Assembly (NCBI RefSeq): GCF_017876315.1
Contig: NZ_JAGINU010000001.1
Span: forward strand, 4,402,001-4,466,000
Length of the DNA stretch: 64,000 bases
Reading direction: 5' to 3'
DNA from: Pseudonocardia parietis
GTDB taxonomy: Bacteria; Actinomycetota; Actinomycetes; Mycobacteriales; Pseudonocardiaceae
A model generated the notes under the pieces. That model saw nothing but the letters and a program-made list of their open reading frames with translations. It searched no databases and was not told where the DNA came from. A program made the position numbers and the translations under genes. Shown one piece after another: positions 53,424 through 64,000 of the stretch; the first letter of the stretch is position 1, and each line of letters begins with the position of its first letter.

Positions 53424-54752
53424 ATGCCGATCACCGGTCGCTTGCGCGACGACGAGAAGATGGCCCGGAAGGCGGGCTGGGCGTCCTTCGTGGGCACCAC
53501 GGTCGAGTGGTACGACTTCTACATCTACGGTCTGGCGTCCGCGCTGGTCTTCGCGCCGCTGTTCTTCGCCGAGGTCCCGCCGTCGGTCGGGATCCTGCTC
53601 TCGTTCGCCACGTTCTGGATCGGTTTCCTGTCCCGGCCGATCGGCGCGATCGTCTTCGGGCACCTCGGTGACCGGGTGGGGCGCAAAAAGGCTCTGGTCA
53701 CGACGCTGCTGCTGATGGGGGTCAGCACGGTCGGCATCGGCCTGCTCCCGACCTACGCCGACGTGGGCATGCTCGCGCCGATCCTGCTGTGTGTGCTCCG
53801 CGCCGTGCAGGGTCTGGCCGTCGGTGGCGAGTGGGGCGGCGCCGTGCTGATCGCCACCGAGCACGTGAAGAAGGAACGCGGATTCCTGTTCGGCGCGTTC
53901 GCCCAGCAGGGCTCACCCGCCGGGCGGATCCTCGCGACGATCTCGTTCCTCGCCATCAGCCAGCTGCCCAGCGAGGCGGTGCTCGGCTGGGCGTGGCGGC
54001 TGCCGTTCCTGGCGTCCGCGGTCCTGGTGCTCGTCGGGCTCGTCATCCGGCTCAAGCTGGAGGAGTCGCCCGAGTTCGCGGCGATGAAGTCCTCCCGCCG
54101 GACCGAGCGGATCCCGCTGCTCACGCTCGTCCGCGGGCACACGCGCCCGGTGCTGCTCGGCGTGGCCGCGATCCTCGTCGTCTTCGCGCTCACCTATGCA
54201 CGGGACACCTTCGCGCTGGCCTGGGCCACCAGCGAGCTCGGTTTCGAGCGCGAGGGCTTCCTGACGATCATCCTCGTCTCCAGCGTGGTCCAGTTCGTCG
54301 TCCAGCCGTTCGGAGCGGTGCTGGCGACGCGGTGGAACGTCCGCACGGTCGTCACCGTGCTGCTCGCGCTCGAGGTCGTCGCCCTGCCGCTGATGTTCGT
54401 GCTCATCGGCACCGGCAGCTACCCGCTCGCGATGCTCGGCGCCGTCATCGCGACGATCCCGGACGTCATGTACTACGCGATCATGGCGGGGATGCTCGCC
54501 CAGGCGTTCCCGCCGAGCGTGCGCTACACCGGGATCGCCGGCACCTACGCACTGACCGGCATGATCGGCGGCGCCCTGCCGCTCATCCTGCAGTCCCTGC
54601 TCACCGGGACCGGGACGATCTGGACGTCGATCGGCTTCGTCGCGGTCTGCTGCCTGGCGTCGCTGTTCGGGGCACGTGCCCTGCTCACGCTGTCCGCGCG
54701 TCGCGACGCGGCGGAGGCCGAGGCGGCGGCCACCGGAGCGGAGTCGCGGTAG
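53424..54752 (+). CDS. MFS transporter, metabolite:H+ symporter (MHS) family
   Basis: 442 residues, 12 membrane spans. Signatures: ASFVGTTVEWYDFYIYGLASALVFAPLFF, GHLGDRVGRKKALVTT, GEWGGAVLIATEHVKKERG. A probable organic-acid or osmolyte importer. The start is ATG 53424 or ATG 53409; neither has a strong ribosome site. Divergent from the LysR gene (258 bp gap), which probably regulates it. Its stop abuts the stop of the convergent small gene (54753). Confidence 0.9.
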   Translation: MPITGRLRDDEKMARKAGWASFVGTTVEWYDFYIYGLASALVFAPLFFAEVPPSVGILLSFATFWIGFLSRPIGAIVFGHLGDRVGRKKALVTTLLLMGVSTVGIGLLPTYADVGMLAPILLCVLRAVQGLAVGGEWGGAVLIATEHVKKERGFLFGAFAQQGSPAGRILATISFLAISQLPSEAVLGWAWRLPFLASAVLVLVGLVIRLKLEESPEFAAMKSSRRTERIPLLTLVRGHTRPVLLGVAAILVVFALTYARDTFALAWATSELGFEREGFLTIILVSSVVQFVVQPFGAVLATRWNVRTVVTVLLALEVVALPLMFVLIGTGSYPLAMLGAVIATIPDVMYYAIMAGMLAQAFPPSVRYTGIAGTYALTGMIGGALPLILQSLLTGTGTIWTSIGFVAVCCLASLFGARALLTLSARRDAAEAEAAATGAESR

Positions 54753-54992
54753 TCACGCGCCGGGCCCGTCGCCGGGTGGTCCCTGTTCCACGAACCGCAG
54801 GGTCAGGGCGAGGTAGTCGCGCAGCGGGACCGTGCGCGGCGCCCGCCGGTGCTGTGCCCAGATCGCGTTGAGCGTGGACGGCGTCAGGCTGCGTGCACGC
54901 AGGACCGCAGCGCGCGCCTCGGCGGCACCGATCTCCCGGCCGGCCAGCCCGGCGAACGCCACGAGCAGCCCGGCCGCCGACTCCTCGTCCAC
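54753..54992 (-). CDS. small hypothetical helical protein
   Basis: 79 residues from GTG 54992, chosen because GGAGGG lies 8 bp upstream. Balanced composition and helical: AGLLVAFAGLAGREIGAAEARAAVLRARSLTPSTLNAIWAQHRRAPRTVPLRDYLALTLRF. No family recognised. The stop is directly adjacent to the transporter stop. Confidence 0.6.
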   Translation of the reverse strand: MDEESAAGLLVAFAGLAGREIGAAEARAAVLRARSLTPSTLNAIWAQHRRAPRTVPLRDYLALTLRFVEQGPPGDGPGA

Positions 54993-55081
54993 CTGCTCTG
55001 CCCTCCGCCCCGGCGTGCCGGGACACAGCAGAGCACGAACCACCGACAGTCCATGGCCGGCCGTGGTTGCGCTGCCGGGGC

Positions 55082-55834
55082 CTACCCCACGACGAGGACG
55101 GCCACCGCGGCGACGCCGATCACGATGATCACCGCGCGGAGCAGTGCCGGCGGCAGCCTGCGCCCGACCTTCGCCCCGAGCAGGCCGCCCACGATGGAGC
55201 TCGCCGCGATGATCCCGACGACCGTCCAGTCCACCGGCGCGACGAACGCGTAGATCACCCCGGCGACCAGGTTGACCACCGAGGCCAGGGTGTTCTTGAA
55301 GGCGTTGAGGCGCTGCAGCGGGTCGGCCACGAGCAGGCCCATCACGCCGACCAGCATGATCCCCTGCGCGGCGGTGAAGTAGCCGCCGTAGGTGCCGACC
55401 AGGAAGATCAGCAGGTAGAGCCCCGGCGACGACGTCCGGCTGCGCTGCTCCCGGTTGCGCAGCCGTCGCGCGAGCACCGGCTGCGCCATGACCAGCAGCA
55501 CCGAGAGCCCGACGAGGACCGGCACGATCGTCTCGAACGCGTCCGGCGGCAGCGAGAGCAGCAGCACGGCGCCGAGGATCGCGCCGAAGAACGAGGCGAT
55601 GCCGTAGCGCAGCAGGCGCGGGCCGTGCCCCGCGAGTTCCTTCCGGTAGCCGATCGCGCCCGTGATGGATCCGCTGATGAGACCGATGGCGTTCGACGTC
55701 GTCGCCGTCACCGGCGGGAATCCGAGCGCCACCAGTACCGGGAAGGTCACCAGCGTCCCGGACCCGACGACGGTGTTGATCAGCCCGGCCCAGAGCCCGG
55801 CCAGGGCGATGACCGCGACCTCCCACAACTCCAC
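55082..55834 (-). CDS. TSUP/TauE-SafE family permease
   Basis: 250 residues from GTG 55834 (GTG 55843 also possible). Eight membrane spans with the family pattern LAGLWAGLINTVVGSGTLVTFPVLVALGFPPVTATTSNAIGL and FLVGTYGGYFTAAQGIMLVGVMGLL. Exports sulfite, sulfonates or similar anions. Divergent from the TetR gene at 55941. Confidence 0.9.
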   Translation of the reverse strand: MELWEVAVIALAGLWAGLINTVVGSGTLVTFPVLVALGFPPVTATTSNAIGLISGSITGAIGYRKELAGHGPRLLRYGIASFFGAILGAVLLLSLPPDAFETIVPVLVGLSVLLVMAQPVLARRLRNREQRSRTSSPGLYLLIFLVGTYGGYFTAAQGIMLVGVMGLLVADPLQRLNAFKNTLASVVNLVAGVIYAFVAPVDWTVVGIIAASSIVGGLLGAKVGRRLPPALLRAVIIVIGVAAVAVLVVG

Positions 55835-55889
55835 TGCGACCACACTACGAAGCGGTCGTCGCGCCCCTGACAGGGAGGGTTGCGTAAGG

Positions 55890-55927
55890 CTTACACCATC
55901 TGTGTAAGGCCACATACGCAGAGCGTA
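55890..55927. promoter_or_regulatory. two palindromes between divergent TSUP and TetR genes
   Basis: TTACAC-CATCT-GTGTAA (55890-55906) and ATACGC-AGA-GCGTAT (55913-55927), both perfect. TATGCT at 55925-55930, just before the TetR ATG, is a plausible -10. Likely TetR operators controlling both directions. Confidence 0.65.
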
Positions 55928-55940
55928 TGCTCACCATCTC

Positions 55941-56588
55941 ATGACGTCCGATCCGCGCTGGTCTCCCCCGCCCGCCCCCGTCCGCCGGGCGCTGGACCGG
56001 GTGTCGATCGTCGCCACCGCGCTCGACGTCGCCGATGCCGACGGGCTGGCCGCGGTGTCCATGCCCCGGCTGGCCCGCGAGCTGGGCACCGCGCCGATGT
56101 CGCTGTACCGGCACGTCCCGGGCAAGGACGCACTGGTCGATCTGCTCCTCGACACCGCGCTGGGCGCACCGCCGGACCTGCACGGCTGCGGGCTGCGGCT
56201 CGGCTGCGAGATCTGGGCGACGGCGCTGCGCGACGTCCTCGGCGAGCATCCGTGGGCGGTCGGGCTACTGGCCGGCGACCGCACCGCCGGGCCGGCCGAA
56301 TGCGCCTGGGCGGAGGCACTGCTCGCGCACGTCGTGGCCACCGGGCACCCGCTGCACGCCGCGGTCGAGATCCTGCATCTCGTGCACGGCTACGTCCGCG
56401 GCTCGGCCGCACTGGCCGGGGACCGGTTGCCCACCGCGGCCGACCTGGAACGCTCCGGCCGGGCCGCGGAGCTGCCCGTCCTGGCCCGGCTGCTCGGCGG
56501 AGCGGTCGTGCGTGGCCCCGGCGGCGCCGAGCCGCTGTTCGAGAGCGGCCTGCGCCGCACCCTCGACGCCGTCGAGGCCACGCTGTGA
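55941..56588 (+). CDS. TetR-family regulator
   Basis: 215 residues. Helix-turn-helix IVATALDVADADGLAAVSMPRLARELGTAPMSLYRHVPGKDALVDLLLD, matching the TetR/TetR_C subgroup with SLYRHVxxKdeL. Divergent from the TSUP permease; two perfect palindromes lie in the 106-bp gap. It probably represses the permease until bound by a small molecule. Confidence 0.9.
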   Translation: MTSDPRWSPPPAPVRRALDRVSIVATALDVADADGLAAVSMPRLARELGTAPMSLYRHVPGKDALVDLLLDTALGAPPDLHGCGLRLGCEIWATALRDVLGEHPWAVGLLAGDRTAGPAECAWAEALLAHVVATGHPLHAAVEILHLVHGYVRGSAALAGDRLPTAADLERSGRAAELPVLARLLGGAVVRGPGGAEPLFESGLRRTLDAVEATL

Positions 56589-56607
56589 CACCCGCCGTCG
56601 CACACGG

Positions 56608-57837
56608 TCACCGCACGCCCGCCTCCGCCCGTCGCCGGGCCAGGAAGCGCCGTTCCACCGGGTTGGTGGTCCGCGCCAGCGCCTGCTCGTAGGCCACCGC
56701 GGCCTCGCCGGCCCGGCCGAGCCGCGCGAGCAGGTCGGCGCGCGCGGCGGGCAGGTACGGGTAGGTCCCGAGCTCGGACGCCAGTGCGTCGATCTCGGCC
56801 AGGACCGCCGCCGGGTCCGCCCCGGGCAGCCGGCCGCGCGCCACCGCCCGGTTGAGCGCGACGACCGGGGACGGCCAGACCCGCAGCAAGGCGTCGTAGG
56901 TGGTCAGGATCTGCGCCCAGTCGGTCTCCGCCCAGCTCGGTGCGACGGCGTGCAGGCCCGCGACGCCCGCCTGCAGCGCGAAGCGTCCGTCCGGCCCGGC
57001 GCGCAACGCCGCGGTGACCAGCGCGAGCCCTTCCCGGATGAGCCCACGGTCCCAGCCGGACCTGTCCTGGTCGGGTAGCAGGACGAGCTCACCGTCGCTG
57101 CCGGTGCGGGCGCTGCCGCGGGCCTCGGTCAGCAGCATCAGCCCGAGCAGGGCCCGCGGCTCCGGCTCCCCGGGCAGCAGCGCGACGAGCATCCGGGCCA
57201 GCTCGATCGCCCGCCCGGTCAGCCCGGTGTCACGCAACCCGGACTCGCGCGGCCCGGAGCCGGGCCCGACGTGCCCGGCGGTGTAGACGAGGTGCACGAC
57301 GGTGAGCACGGCGTCGAGCCGGGCCGGCAGCTCGTCGTCGGGCGGGACGCGGAACGGCACCCGCGCCGCGGCGATCTTGTTCTTGGCCCGGGTGATCCGC
57401 CGCGCGACGCCCGCCTCGCCGGTCAGCAGCACCGCGGCGATCGCGGCGACGTCCACCCCGCACACCAGCCGCAGGGTCAGCGCCACCTGCGACTCGCGGG
57501 CGAGCGCGGGATGGCAGCAGGTGAACACCAGCCGGAGCGGGTCGGTCGGCTCCGGGCCGCCGTCGTCGTCGCCGGACGGGGCTTCCACGAGCAGCGGGAG
57601 CGTGCGACGCAGCGTCGCCTCCCGCCGGAGCCGGTCCACCGCGATCCGGCGGGCGGTGGTGGTCAGCCAGGCCGCCGGGTTGTCCGGGACCCCGGCCCAG
57701 CCCGGCCAGCTCCGCAGGGCCCGCTCGACGGCCTCCTGCGCGCAGTCCTCGGCCAGGTCGAGGTCCCGGGTGAACCGCGCGGTGGACGCGACGACCACCG
57801 GCCACGCCGCGCGGAACACCTCCTCGAGACCGGTCAT
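56608..57837 (-). CDS. ECF42-group RNA polymerase sigma factor
   Basis: 409 residues. Sigma region 2 (RFTRDLDLAEDCAQEAVERALRSWPGWAGVPDNPAAWLTTTARRIAVDRLRRE) and region 4 (LVCGVDVAAIAAVLLTGEAGVARRITRAKNKIAAARVPF), then a long C-terminal TPR-like extension of the DUF6596 type that marks the ECF42 group. No anti-sigma factor gene is present, as usual for the group. Its ATG overlaps the YCII gene stop by 4 bp. Confidence 0.9.
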   Translation of the reverse strand: MTGLEEVFRAAWPVVVASTARFTRDLDLAEDCAQEAVERALRSWPGWAGVPDNPAAWLTTTARRIAVDRLRREATLRRTLPLLVEAPSGDDDGGPEPTDPLRLVFTCCHPALARESQVALTLRLVCGVDVAAIAAVLLTGEAGVARRITRAKNKIAAARVPFRVPPDDELPARLDAVLTVVHLVYTAGHVGPGSGPRESGLRDTGLTGRAIELARMLVALLPGEPEPRALLGLMLLTEARGSARTGSDGELVLLPDQDRSGWDRGLIREGLALVTAALRAGPDGRFALQAGVAGLHAVAPSWAETDWAQILTTYDALLRVWPSPVVALNRAVARGRLPGADPAAVLAEIDALASELGTYPYLPAARADLLARLGRAGEAAVAYEQALARTTNPVERRFLARRRAEAGVR

Positions 57838-58202
57838 CCGGCGTCGTCGGGCATCTCCATGACCGGGCGCACCTCGACGTTGCCCGCGGGGCAGAACGCG
57901 GCGAGGCGCAGCGCGACGTCCAGGTCGGGCGCCTCGATCACGTAGAAGCCGCCGAGTGCCTCCTTGGTGTCGGCGAACGGCCCGTCGGTCACCAGCGGGC
58001 CGGTCTGCCCACCGGAGCCGCGGCGCACGGTGCTCGCGGTGGACGACCGTTCGAGGGCCTCCCCGCCGGTCACGCTCGCCCCGGCCGCCACCACGGCGGC
58101 CATGAACTCCTCGTGCAGCCGGAACTCGTCGGCGACACCCTCGGCGTCGACGGTGTCGTGCCAGTCCTCGGAGTCGTACATCAGGAACACGTAGCGGGCC
58201 AT
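57834..58202 (-). CDS. YCII/DGPF-domain protein, partner of the ECF42 sigma factor
   Basis: 122 residues, start ATG 58202 with GGAAGGG upstream. The DGPF motif is visible: VTDGPFADTKEALGGFYVIEAPDLDVALRLAAFCPAGNVEVRPV. ECF42 sigma factors are almost always paired with DGPF proteins and often activate them. Confidence 0.9.
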   Translation of the reverse strand: MARYVFLMYDSEDWHDTVDAEGVADEFRLHEEFMAAVVAAGASVTGGEALERSSTASTVRRGSGGQTGPLVTDGPFADTKEALGGFYVIEAPDLDVALRLAAFCPAGNVEVRPVMEMPDDAG

Positions 58203-58234
58203 GGCGGCGATCCCTTCCGGTGTGAGCTGCGCGG

Positions 58235-60058
<1,824 letters not shown>

Positions 60059-60159
60059 CGGGTGCTCCGCAGCTCGCAGTGGAGCCGGGCAGCAGAAACG
60101 GGCCGCCCGGCGGGAACCGGAACGGCGAGCGCTGATTCGGGTGGGAGAAGGCGCCGCCG

Positions 60160-60204
60160 TCAGCGGGCGGAGCGGACCTTCTGCGACCAGATGCCTCGTG
60201 CCAT
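60160..60204 (-). CDS. probable regulatory leader peptide of the ABC-F gene
   Basis: A 14-residue uORF MARGIWSQKVRSAR that stops 101 bp before the ABC-F start. Its ATG at 60204 lies 7 bp after a TAGCCT -10 element (60217-60212), so the transcript is probably leaderless. GC-rich pairing segments follow. Short leader peptides like this control antibiotic-resistance genes by ribosome stalling and attenuation. Confidence 0.55.
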   Translation of the reverse strand: MARGIWSQKVRSAR

Positions 60205-60299
60205 GACGATCAGGCTAACGACGCGGGCGCGCGGCGGCATCCCGATTTCCGCCCGGCTCGCACGGCCGCACGTGTCGGCCGTGAGCGGAGCGACCTCGC

Positions 60300-60629
60300 T
60301 CAGCTTCCGTCGCGTGGTGGCGGGCCGCCCCAGCTCTCGTCGAGCAGGGAGAGCACCCCGCTCACGGCGGTGTGCGCCTCCGCCTGCGGGTCGTCGGGCC
60401 GGATCGCGAGCACCTCGGCTGCCAGACGCTGGATCAGCGCGTCGTCGCCGAAGCGGTGGCCGAACTCGGCGTAGGCCCGGAGCTCGCGGTGGACGAGTTC
60501 GCCCACCGGACCCGGGATCACCCGGCGGGCGTGCCCGGCCGCCGCTCGGTAATGCCCCTGCTCCCGGAGCGCGAGCCGAGGAGCGTCACCGGAGATCCCG
60601 GGTGGTCCCGGGAACAGTCTGATCGTCAC
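60300..60629 (-). CDS. hypothetical protein
   Basis: 109 residues from GTG 60629 with GGGAGG upstream. Balanced composition: DAPRLALREQGHYRAAAGHARRVIPGPVGELVHRELRAYAEFGHRFGDDALIQRLAAEVLAIRPDDPQAEA, probably all-helical. No family named with confidence. It stands alone on its strand, upstream of the ABC-F gene. Confidence 0.65.
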   Translation of the reverse strand: MTIRLFPGPPGISGDAPRLALREQGHYRAAAGHARRVIPGPVGELVHRELRAYAEFGHRFGDDALIQRLAAEVLAIRPDDPQAEAHTAVSGVLSLLDESWGGPPPRDGS

Positions 60630-60810
60630 GACGACCTCCCGTGCCTGCGAGATGCCGAGAAGTGTCCACCCGCAGCCCGGGACGACTCCTCGCCACGTTT
60701 GAGGATGAAACGAACGGCGCGCCGACAGGCACCCGACCTCGCACTACCGAGCTGCGACCACCCGGTGCGGGTGAGGCCGGGGCGCTCGGCCGGTCCTAGC
60801 TTCACTCCTC

Positions 60811-62058
60811 GTGAACTCGACCGCCACGGCGTACACCGGGGGTCTGCGGGGTCCCGGTGGGGCCGTCCCGTCCCGGCCCCTTCCGCGCGCGTTGATCATT
60901 CTGCTCGGCGCCGCGTCGGTGGTGATCGTCCTGACCGGGGCGCGGGCCGTGGCGTGGCTGATCGGCCCGGCCGCTCTCGCCCTGATCATCGTGATCGCGG
61001 TCGCCCCGGTCCGTAGCCGGCTGCATCGGATGGGTCTGCCGGGCTGGCTGAGCACGCTGGTGCTCGTACTGGCGGTCTACGCGATCATGATCGGGCTCGC
61101 CCTCGGGATCGTCGTCTCGGTCGCCCGGCTCGCCACCGAACTGCCGAACTACACCGGGCAGGCCGACGCGATGCTCCGGTCGGCGTCATCCGGGCTCACC
61201 GCGCTGGGTATCGGCCCGGAGCAGCTCGCGGCGGCGCGGGAGTCGCTGGACCTGGGCAAGGTGGCGGCGCTGCTGGGAGCGCTGGTCAGCAGCGTGGCGG
61301 GGCTGGCGTCCAACCTGGTGTTCCTGCTGGCGCTGCTGCTGTTCCTGGGGCTGGAGACCTCCGGGGCGACCGACCGGCTCGCGTCGATCGCCGTGGACCG
61401 GGCGCCCGTCGCCGACGCCCTGCGGAACTTCGCGCGCGGCTCGCGGCAGTACCTGCTCGTGACCACGGTCTTCGGGCTCATCGTCGCGGTGCTCGACACG
61501 ATCGCACTCGCCATGCTGGGGGTCCCGCTCGCCATCACCTGGGGGCTGCTGGCCTTCATCACCAACTACATCCCCAACGTCGGCTTCCTCATCGGCGTGA
61601 TCCCGCCCGCACTGCTGGCACTGTTCGTCGGCGGACCGGGACTGGCGGTCACCGTCGTGGTCGTCTACATGGTGCTGAACTTCGTCGTGCAGTCGTTGAT
61701 CCAGCCGCGATTCATCGGGGACGCGGTGGGCCTCTCGGTCACGGTCACGTTCCTGTCGCTGATGTTCTGGGCCTGGCTCCTCGGCCCGCTCGGCGCGATC
61801 CTCGCCGTCCCGCTGACGCTGTTCTGCAAGGCGGTCCTGGTGGACATCGACCCGCGGGTCGGCTGGGCCGACGCGCTGCTGCGGTCGACCCCGGGTGACG
61901 CCGCGGTGAGCACAGCAGATGAGGTGGAGGAGATGCCACCGCAGGCGAGCGCGCCCGTGGACGGCCCCGGGGGGAACGGCGCACGGGCAGCCGATGCGGG
62001 CCCGGTCGCCCTGCCCGACGCCTCCGGGGAACCGCCCAGGACCGCGCCGCTCGGGTGA
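60811..62058 (+). CDS. AI-2E family transporter (PerM/YdiK type)
   Basis: 415 residues from GTG 60811. The family pattern of paired N-terminal helices, a helical soluble region (ELPNYTGQADAMLRSASSGLTALG) and C-terminal spans (LLAFITNYIPNVGFLIGVIPPALLALF, FVVQSLIQPRFIGDAVGLSVTVTFLSLMFWAWLLGPLGAILAVPLT) is clear. Roles in this family include export of autoinducer-like or Na+ ions; not fixed here. The last 60 residues are disordered. Confidence 0.88.
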   Translation: MNSTATAYTGGLRGPGGAVPSRPLPRALIILLGAASVVIVLTGARAVAWLIGPAALALIIVIAVAPVRSRLHRMGLPGWLSTLVLVLAVYAIMIGLALGIVVSVARLATELPNYTGQADAMLRSASSGLTALGIGPEQLAAARESLDLGKVAALLGALVSSVAGLASNLVFLLALLLFLGLETSGATDRLASIAVDRAPVADALRNFARGSRQYLLVTTVFGLIVAVLDTIALAMLGVPLAITWGLLAFITNYIPNVGFLIGVIPPALLALFVGGPGLAVTVVVVYMVLNFVVQSLIQPRFIGDAVGLSVTVTFLSLMFWAWLLGPLGAILAVPLTLFCKAVLVDIDPRVGWADALLRSTPGDAAVSTADEVEEMPPQASAPVDGPGGNGARAADAGPVALPDASGEPPRTAPLG

Positions 62059-62305
62059 GTGCCCGCCTCTCCCCTGCTCCCGGCGCGAGGCGCGGTCACC
62101 GCCGCTCGGCGTAGCGCTGCCGCGCGCCCGGGCGACCGTGACCGTGTCCGTCGTCAAGCCTGACGATGTGATCTTGTCGCGCGAGGCGCATTCTGCGATG
62201 CGCACCGTCCGTGACCGCCCGTGGTGAACGAGACCTGCACGGGTCCGGGCCGGTGCGGGTCGCACGCCGTGCGGCCACCGGTGACAGCAGGACAGAGGGC
62301 GCCAG

Positions 62306-64000
62306 ATGAAGCTCAGAACCCTGCACGAGGTACCGCTCGACGGAGTCGACGTTCCGTCCCCGGCCAGGTATCCGTGGAGCCACGACGGCTGCCCCAGGCC
62401 GCCCACGATCCCGCGCATCCCGCGCGTCAAGATCACTGTCCCGCCGCTCCCGTCCCGGTTCCTGAGGCGTGCCGGGTTGAACGACGCCCTCGACGCGGGA
62501 GCGTCGGCGGACTTCTCGCTCGTCTCCGCGCCCGCCGGGTACGGCAAGACGACGCTGCTCGCCGACTGGTCACGGAGCACGGGTCTCACCGACACCGCCT
62601 GGATCGCCGTCGACGGTGACGACAACGAACCCGGCAGGCTCTGGGCGTCGATCGTGGCATCACTCGCCCGCTGTGCCGCGGTCCCTCCCGGCAACCGGGT
62701 CCGTTCCGGGCCGGTGTGGCGGCCGGGCGCCGTTCCCGAGCTCGTCGCCGAGCTCGCCGACGCGTTGACGACGCTGCCGCAGCCCGTCCGACTGGTCCTC
62801 GACGACGTGCACGAGCTCGTCGACCCGGTGGCTGTGCACATCGTCCGGAGCCTGGTCCGGAGCATGCCGGCGACCGTCCGCATCGTTCTGGCCGCCCGGC
62901 TGGACCCTCCGCTGTCGCTGCCCCGCCTGCGCCTCGGCGGCCGGTTGCAGGAACTCCGCATGGAGCACCTCGCCTTCTCGAGTCAGGAGGTGGCGGCCCT
63001 GCTGGAAGCCTCGGGACTGCACCTGGCACCGGCGCAGGTCGATCTCCTGCACCGCCGCACGGACGGTTGGGCCGCCGGGCTGCAGCTCGCCGTGCGCGGT
63101 CTCGAGCAGGCCGCCGACCGCGACACCTACCTGGCGCAGTTCTCGGGCGCCGAACGTTCGGTGTCCGACTACCTCGCCGACGAGATCGTGGCCGGCCTGC
63201 CGGACGACGTTCACGACTTCCTGCGCCTGGTCAGCGTCAGCGACCCGGTGCCCACCGGGCTCGCCGCCGAGCTCACCGGGCGGGACGACGCCGGCAGCAT
63301 GCTCGACCGGATCGCGCACCGGACGGCGCTGGTCACCACCACCGGGCAGGAGCCCGGCACGTACGGCGTCCACGAGCTCCTGCGCACCCACCTGCTCGCC
63401 GACCTCGAGCGCCGGGGCGGCCACCGGGCGACGCAGCTGCACGCGGTGGCCGCTCGATGGTGGGCGGAGCGCGACGAGTCCCGCCCTGCCCTCGACCATG
63501 CCGCACGCAGCGCCGACCCGGCCCTGCTCGGCGAGATGCTCCGTCGCTTCGCCGTGCCGCTGCTGCTGCGCGGAGACCGCCGACAGCTACGACACGCGTT
63601 GACGCGGGCCGGCTCCGACGCCGTCGCGGCGGACCCCTGGTTGTCCCTCGCCTCCTCGCTCGGCCACCTCGGGACCGGCGAGACGGCGGCCGCGCAGGCG
63701 GATCTCGCCTCGGCGCGTCGTTGCCTGCCGGACCGGGCCCCCACCGAGCTCGTCGTGCTCCGGACCGTGGCCGAGCAGTTCTGCGGCGGGGCGGCCGGCG
63801 CCGCCGCGGCCGCACTCCCGGACGCCGACCGGCCGTTGCCCGGGCCACAGACCGGGCCGCAGACCGAGGCGCTCGTGCGTCTCGCCCGGGGAAACGAACG
63901 CCTCGCGCACCGCGACCGGGCGGGCGCGCGGGCCGAGTTCACCGCCACACTGGAGCTGAGCCGCCGCCACGATCTCGGCTTCCTGCAGGAGCTTTCCCTC
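62306..64000 (+). CDS. MalT-like LuxR-type ATPase regulator (C-terminus outside window)
   Basis: At least 565 residues from ATG 62306, GAGGG upstream. MalT-like N-terminus KITVPPLPSRFLRRAGLNDAL, Walker A APAGYGKTTLL, Walker B LVLDDVHELVDP, and IVLAARLDPPLSLPRLRLGGRLQELR. The helical sensor and LuxR helix-turn-helix would lie beyond the window. The target is unknown; the neighbouring AI-2E gene is a candidate only by position. Confidence 0.88.
   Translation, partial: MKLRTLHEVPLDGVDVPSPARYPWSHDGCPRPPTIPRIPRVKITVPPLPSRFLRRAGLNDALDAGASADFSLVSAPAGYGKTTLLADWSRSTGLTDTAWIAVDGDDNEPGRLWASIVASLARCAAVPPGNRVRSGPVWRPGAVPELVAELADALTTLPQPVRLVLDDVHELVDPVAVHIVRSLVRSMPATVRIVLAARLDPPLSLPRLRLGGRLQELRMEHLAFSSQEVAALLEASGLHLAPAQVDLLHRRTDGWAAGLQLAVRGLEQAADRDTYLAQFSGAERSVSDYLADEIVAGLPDDVHDFLRLVSVSDPVPTGLAAELTGRDDAGSMLDRIAHRTALVTTTGQEPGTYGVHELLRTHLLADLERRGGHRATQLHAVAARWWAERDESRPALDHAARSADPALLGEMLRRFAVPLLLRGDRRQLRHALTRAGSDAVAADPWLSLASSLGHLGTGETAAAQADLASARRCLPDRAPTELVVLRTVAEQFCGGAAGAAAAALPDADRPLPGPQTGPQTEALVRLARGNERLAHRDRAGARAEFTATLELSRRHDLGFLQELSL

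Overview
The window is high-GC actinobacterial chromosome with GTG and TTG starts, many 4-bp start/stop overlaps and large AfsR- and LuxR-type regulators. A conserved run moxR, DUF58, VWA, mabA/fabG1, inhA, ferrochelatase (50636 down to 44767, minus strand) matches the order known from Mycobacterium. Together with the gene mix (AGCS, MHS and TSUP transporters, ECF42 sigma factor, F420-type oxidoreductase) it suggests Pseudonocardiales, probably a Pseudonocardia-like species. That assignment is inference; no rRNA or tRNA gene was seen.

Region 1 (1-13.1 kb) is regulatory. Two paralogous AfsR-type activators (1-2577, running off the left edge, and 8560-11595) each face a divergent enzyme gene: a covalent-FAD oxidoreductase (2763) and a winged-helix methyltransferase (11771). 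Between them lie a large LuxR-type (LAL) regulator broken by a one-base frameshift near 5044 and a lipoprotein serine hydrolase.

Region 2 (13-18.6 kb) holds a divergent GlxA regulator/isochorismatase-type hydrolase pair, a D-amino-acid oxidase, a nearly gene-free kilobase, and a three-gene Roadblock/LC7 operon behind a near-perfect palindrome.

Region 3 (18.6-33.3 kb) is catabolic. An IS630 element has landed between a marR gene and the three palindromic sites that it probably bound in front of a quinone-oxidoreductase-like gene. Next comes an operon of LuxE-like synthetase, LuxC-like acyl reductase and luciferase-like oxidoreductase, divergent from a TetR gene followed by SDR and EthD genes. 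Then come a MarR/dienelactone hydrolase pair with two clear operators, and an M20 peptidase/PucR/MHS transporter set.

Region 4 (32.6-38.7 kb) is rich in repeats and insertion sequences: an IS3 element with a 3-bp target duplication, an IS110 element with a possible guide-RNA region, a truncated ABC exporter gene, and two composite repeat modules (hairpin, microrepeat, 45-bp palindromic repeat). Hairpins of one apparent family occur at 21.45, 32.83, 36.03 and 51.89 kb.

Region 5 (38.7-64 kb) is more housekeeping: a large catalase, a lone tyrosine recombinase, an AGCS symporter, the mabA-inhA-ferrochelatase operon with its moxR partners, a LysR regulator with a repeat-built tail, a second MHS transporter, a TSUP permease and divergent TetR gene, an ECF42/YCII pair, an ABC-F gene with a probable leader peptide, an AI-2E family permease, and a MalT-like regulator running off the right edge.
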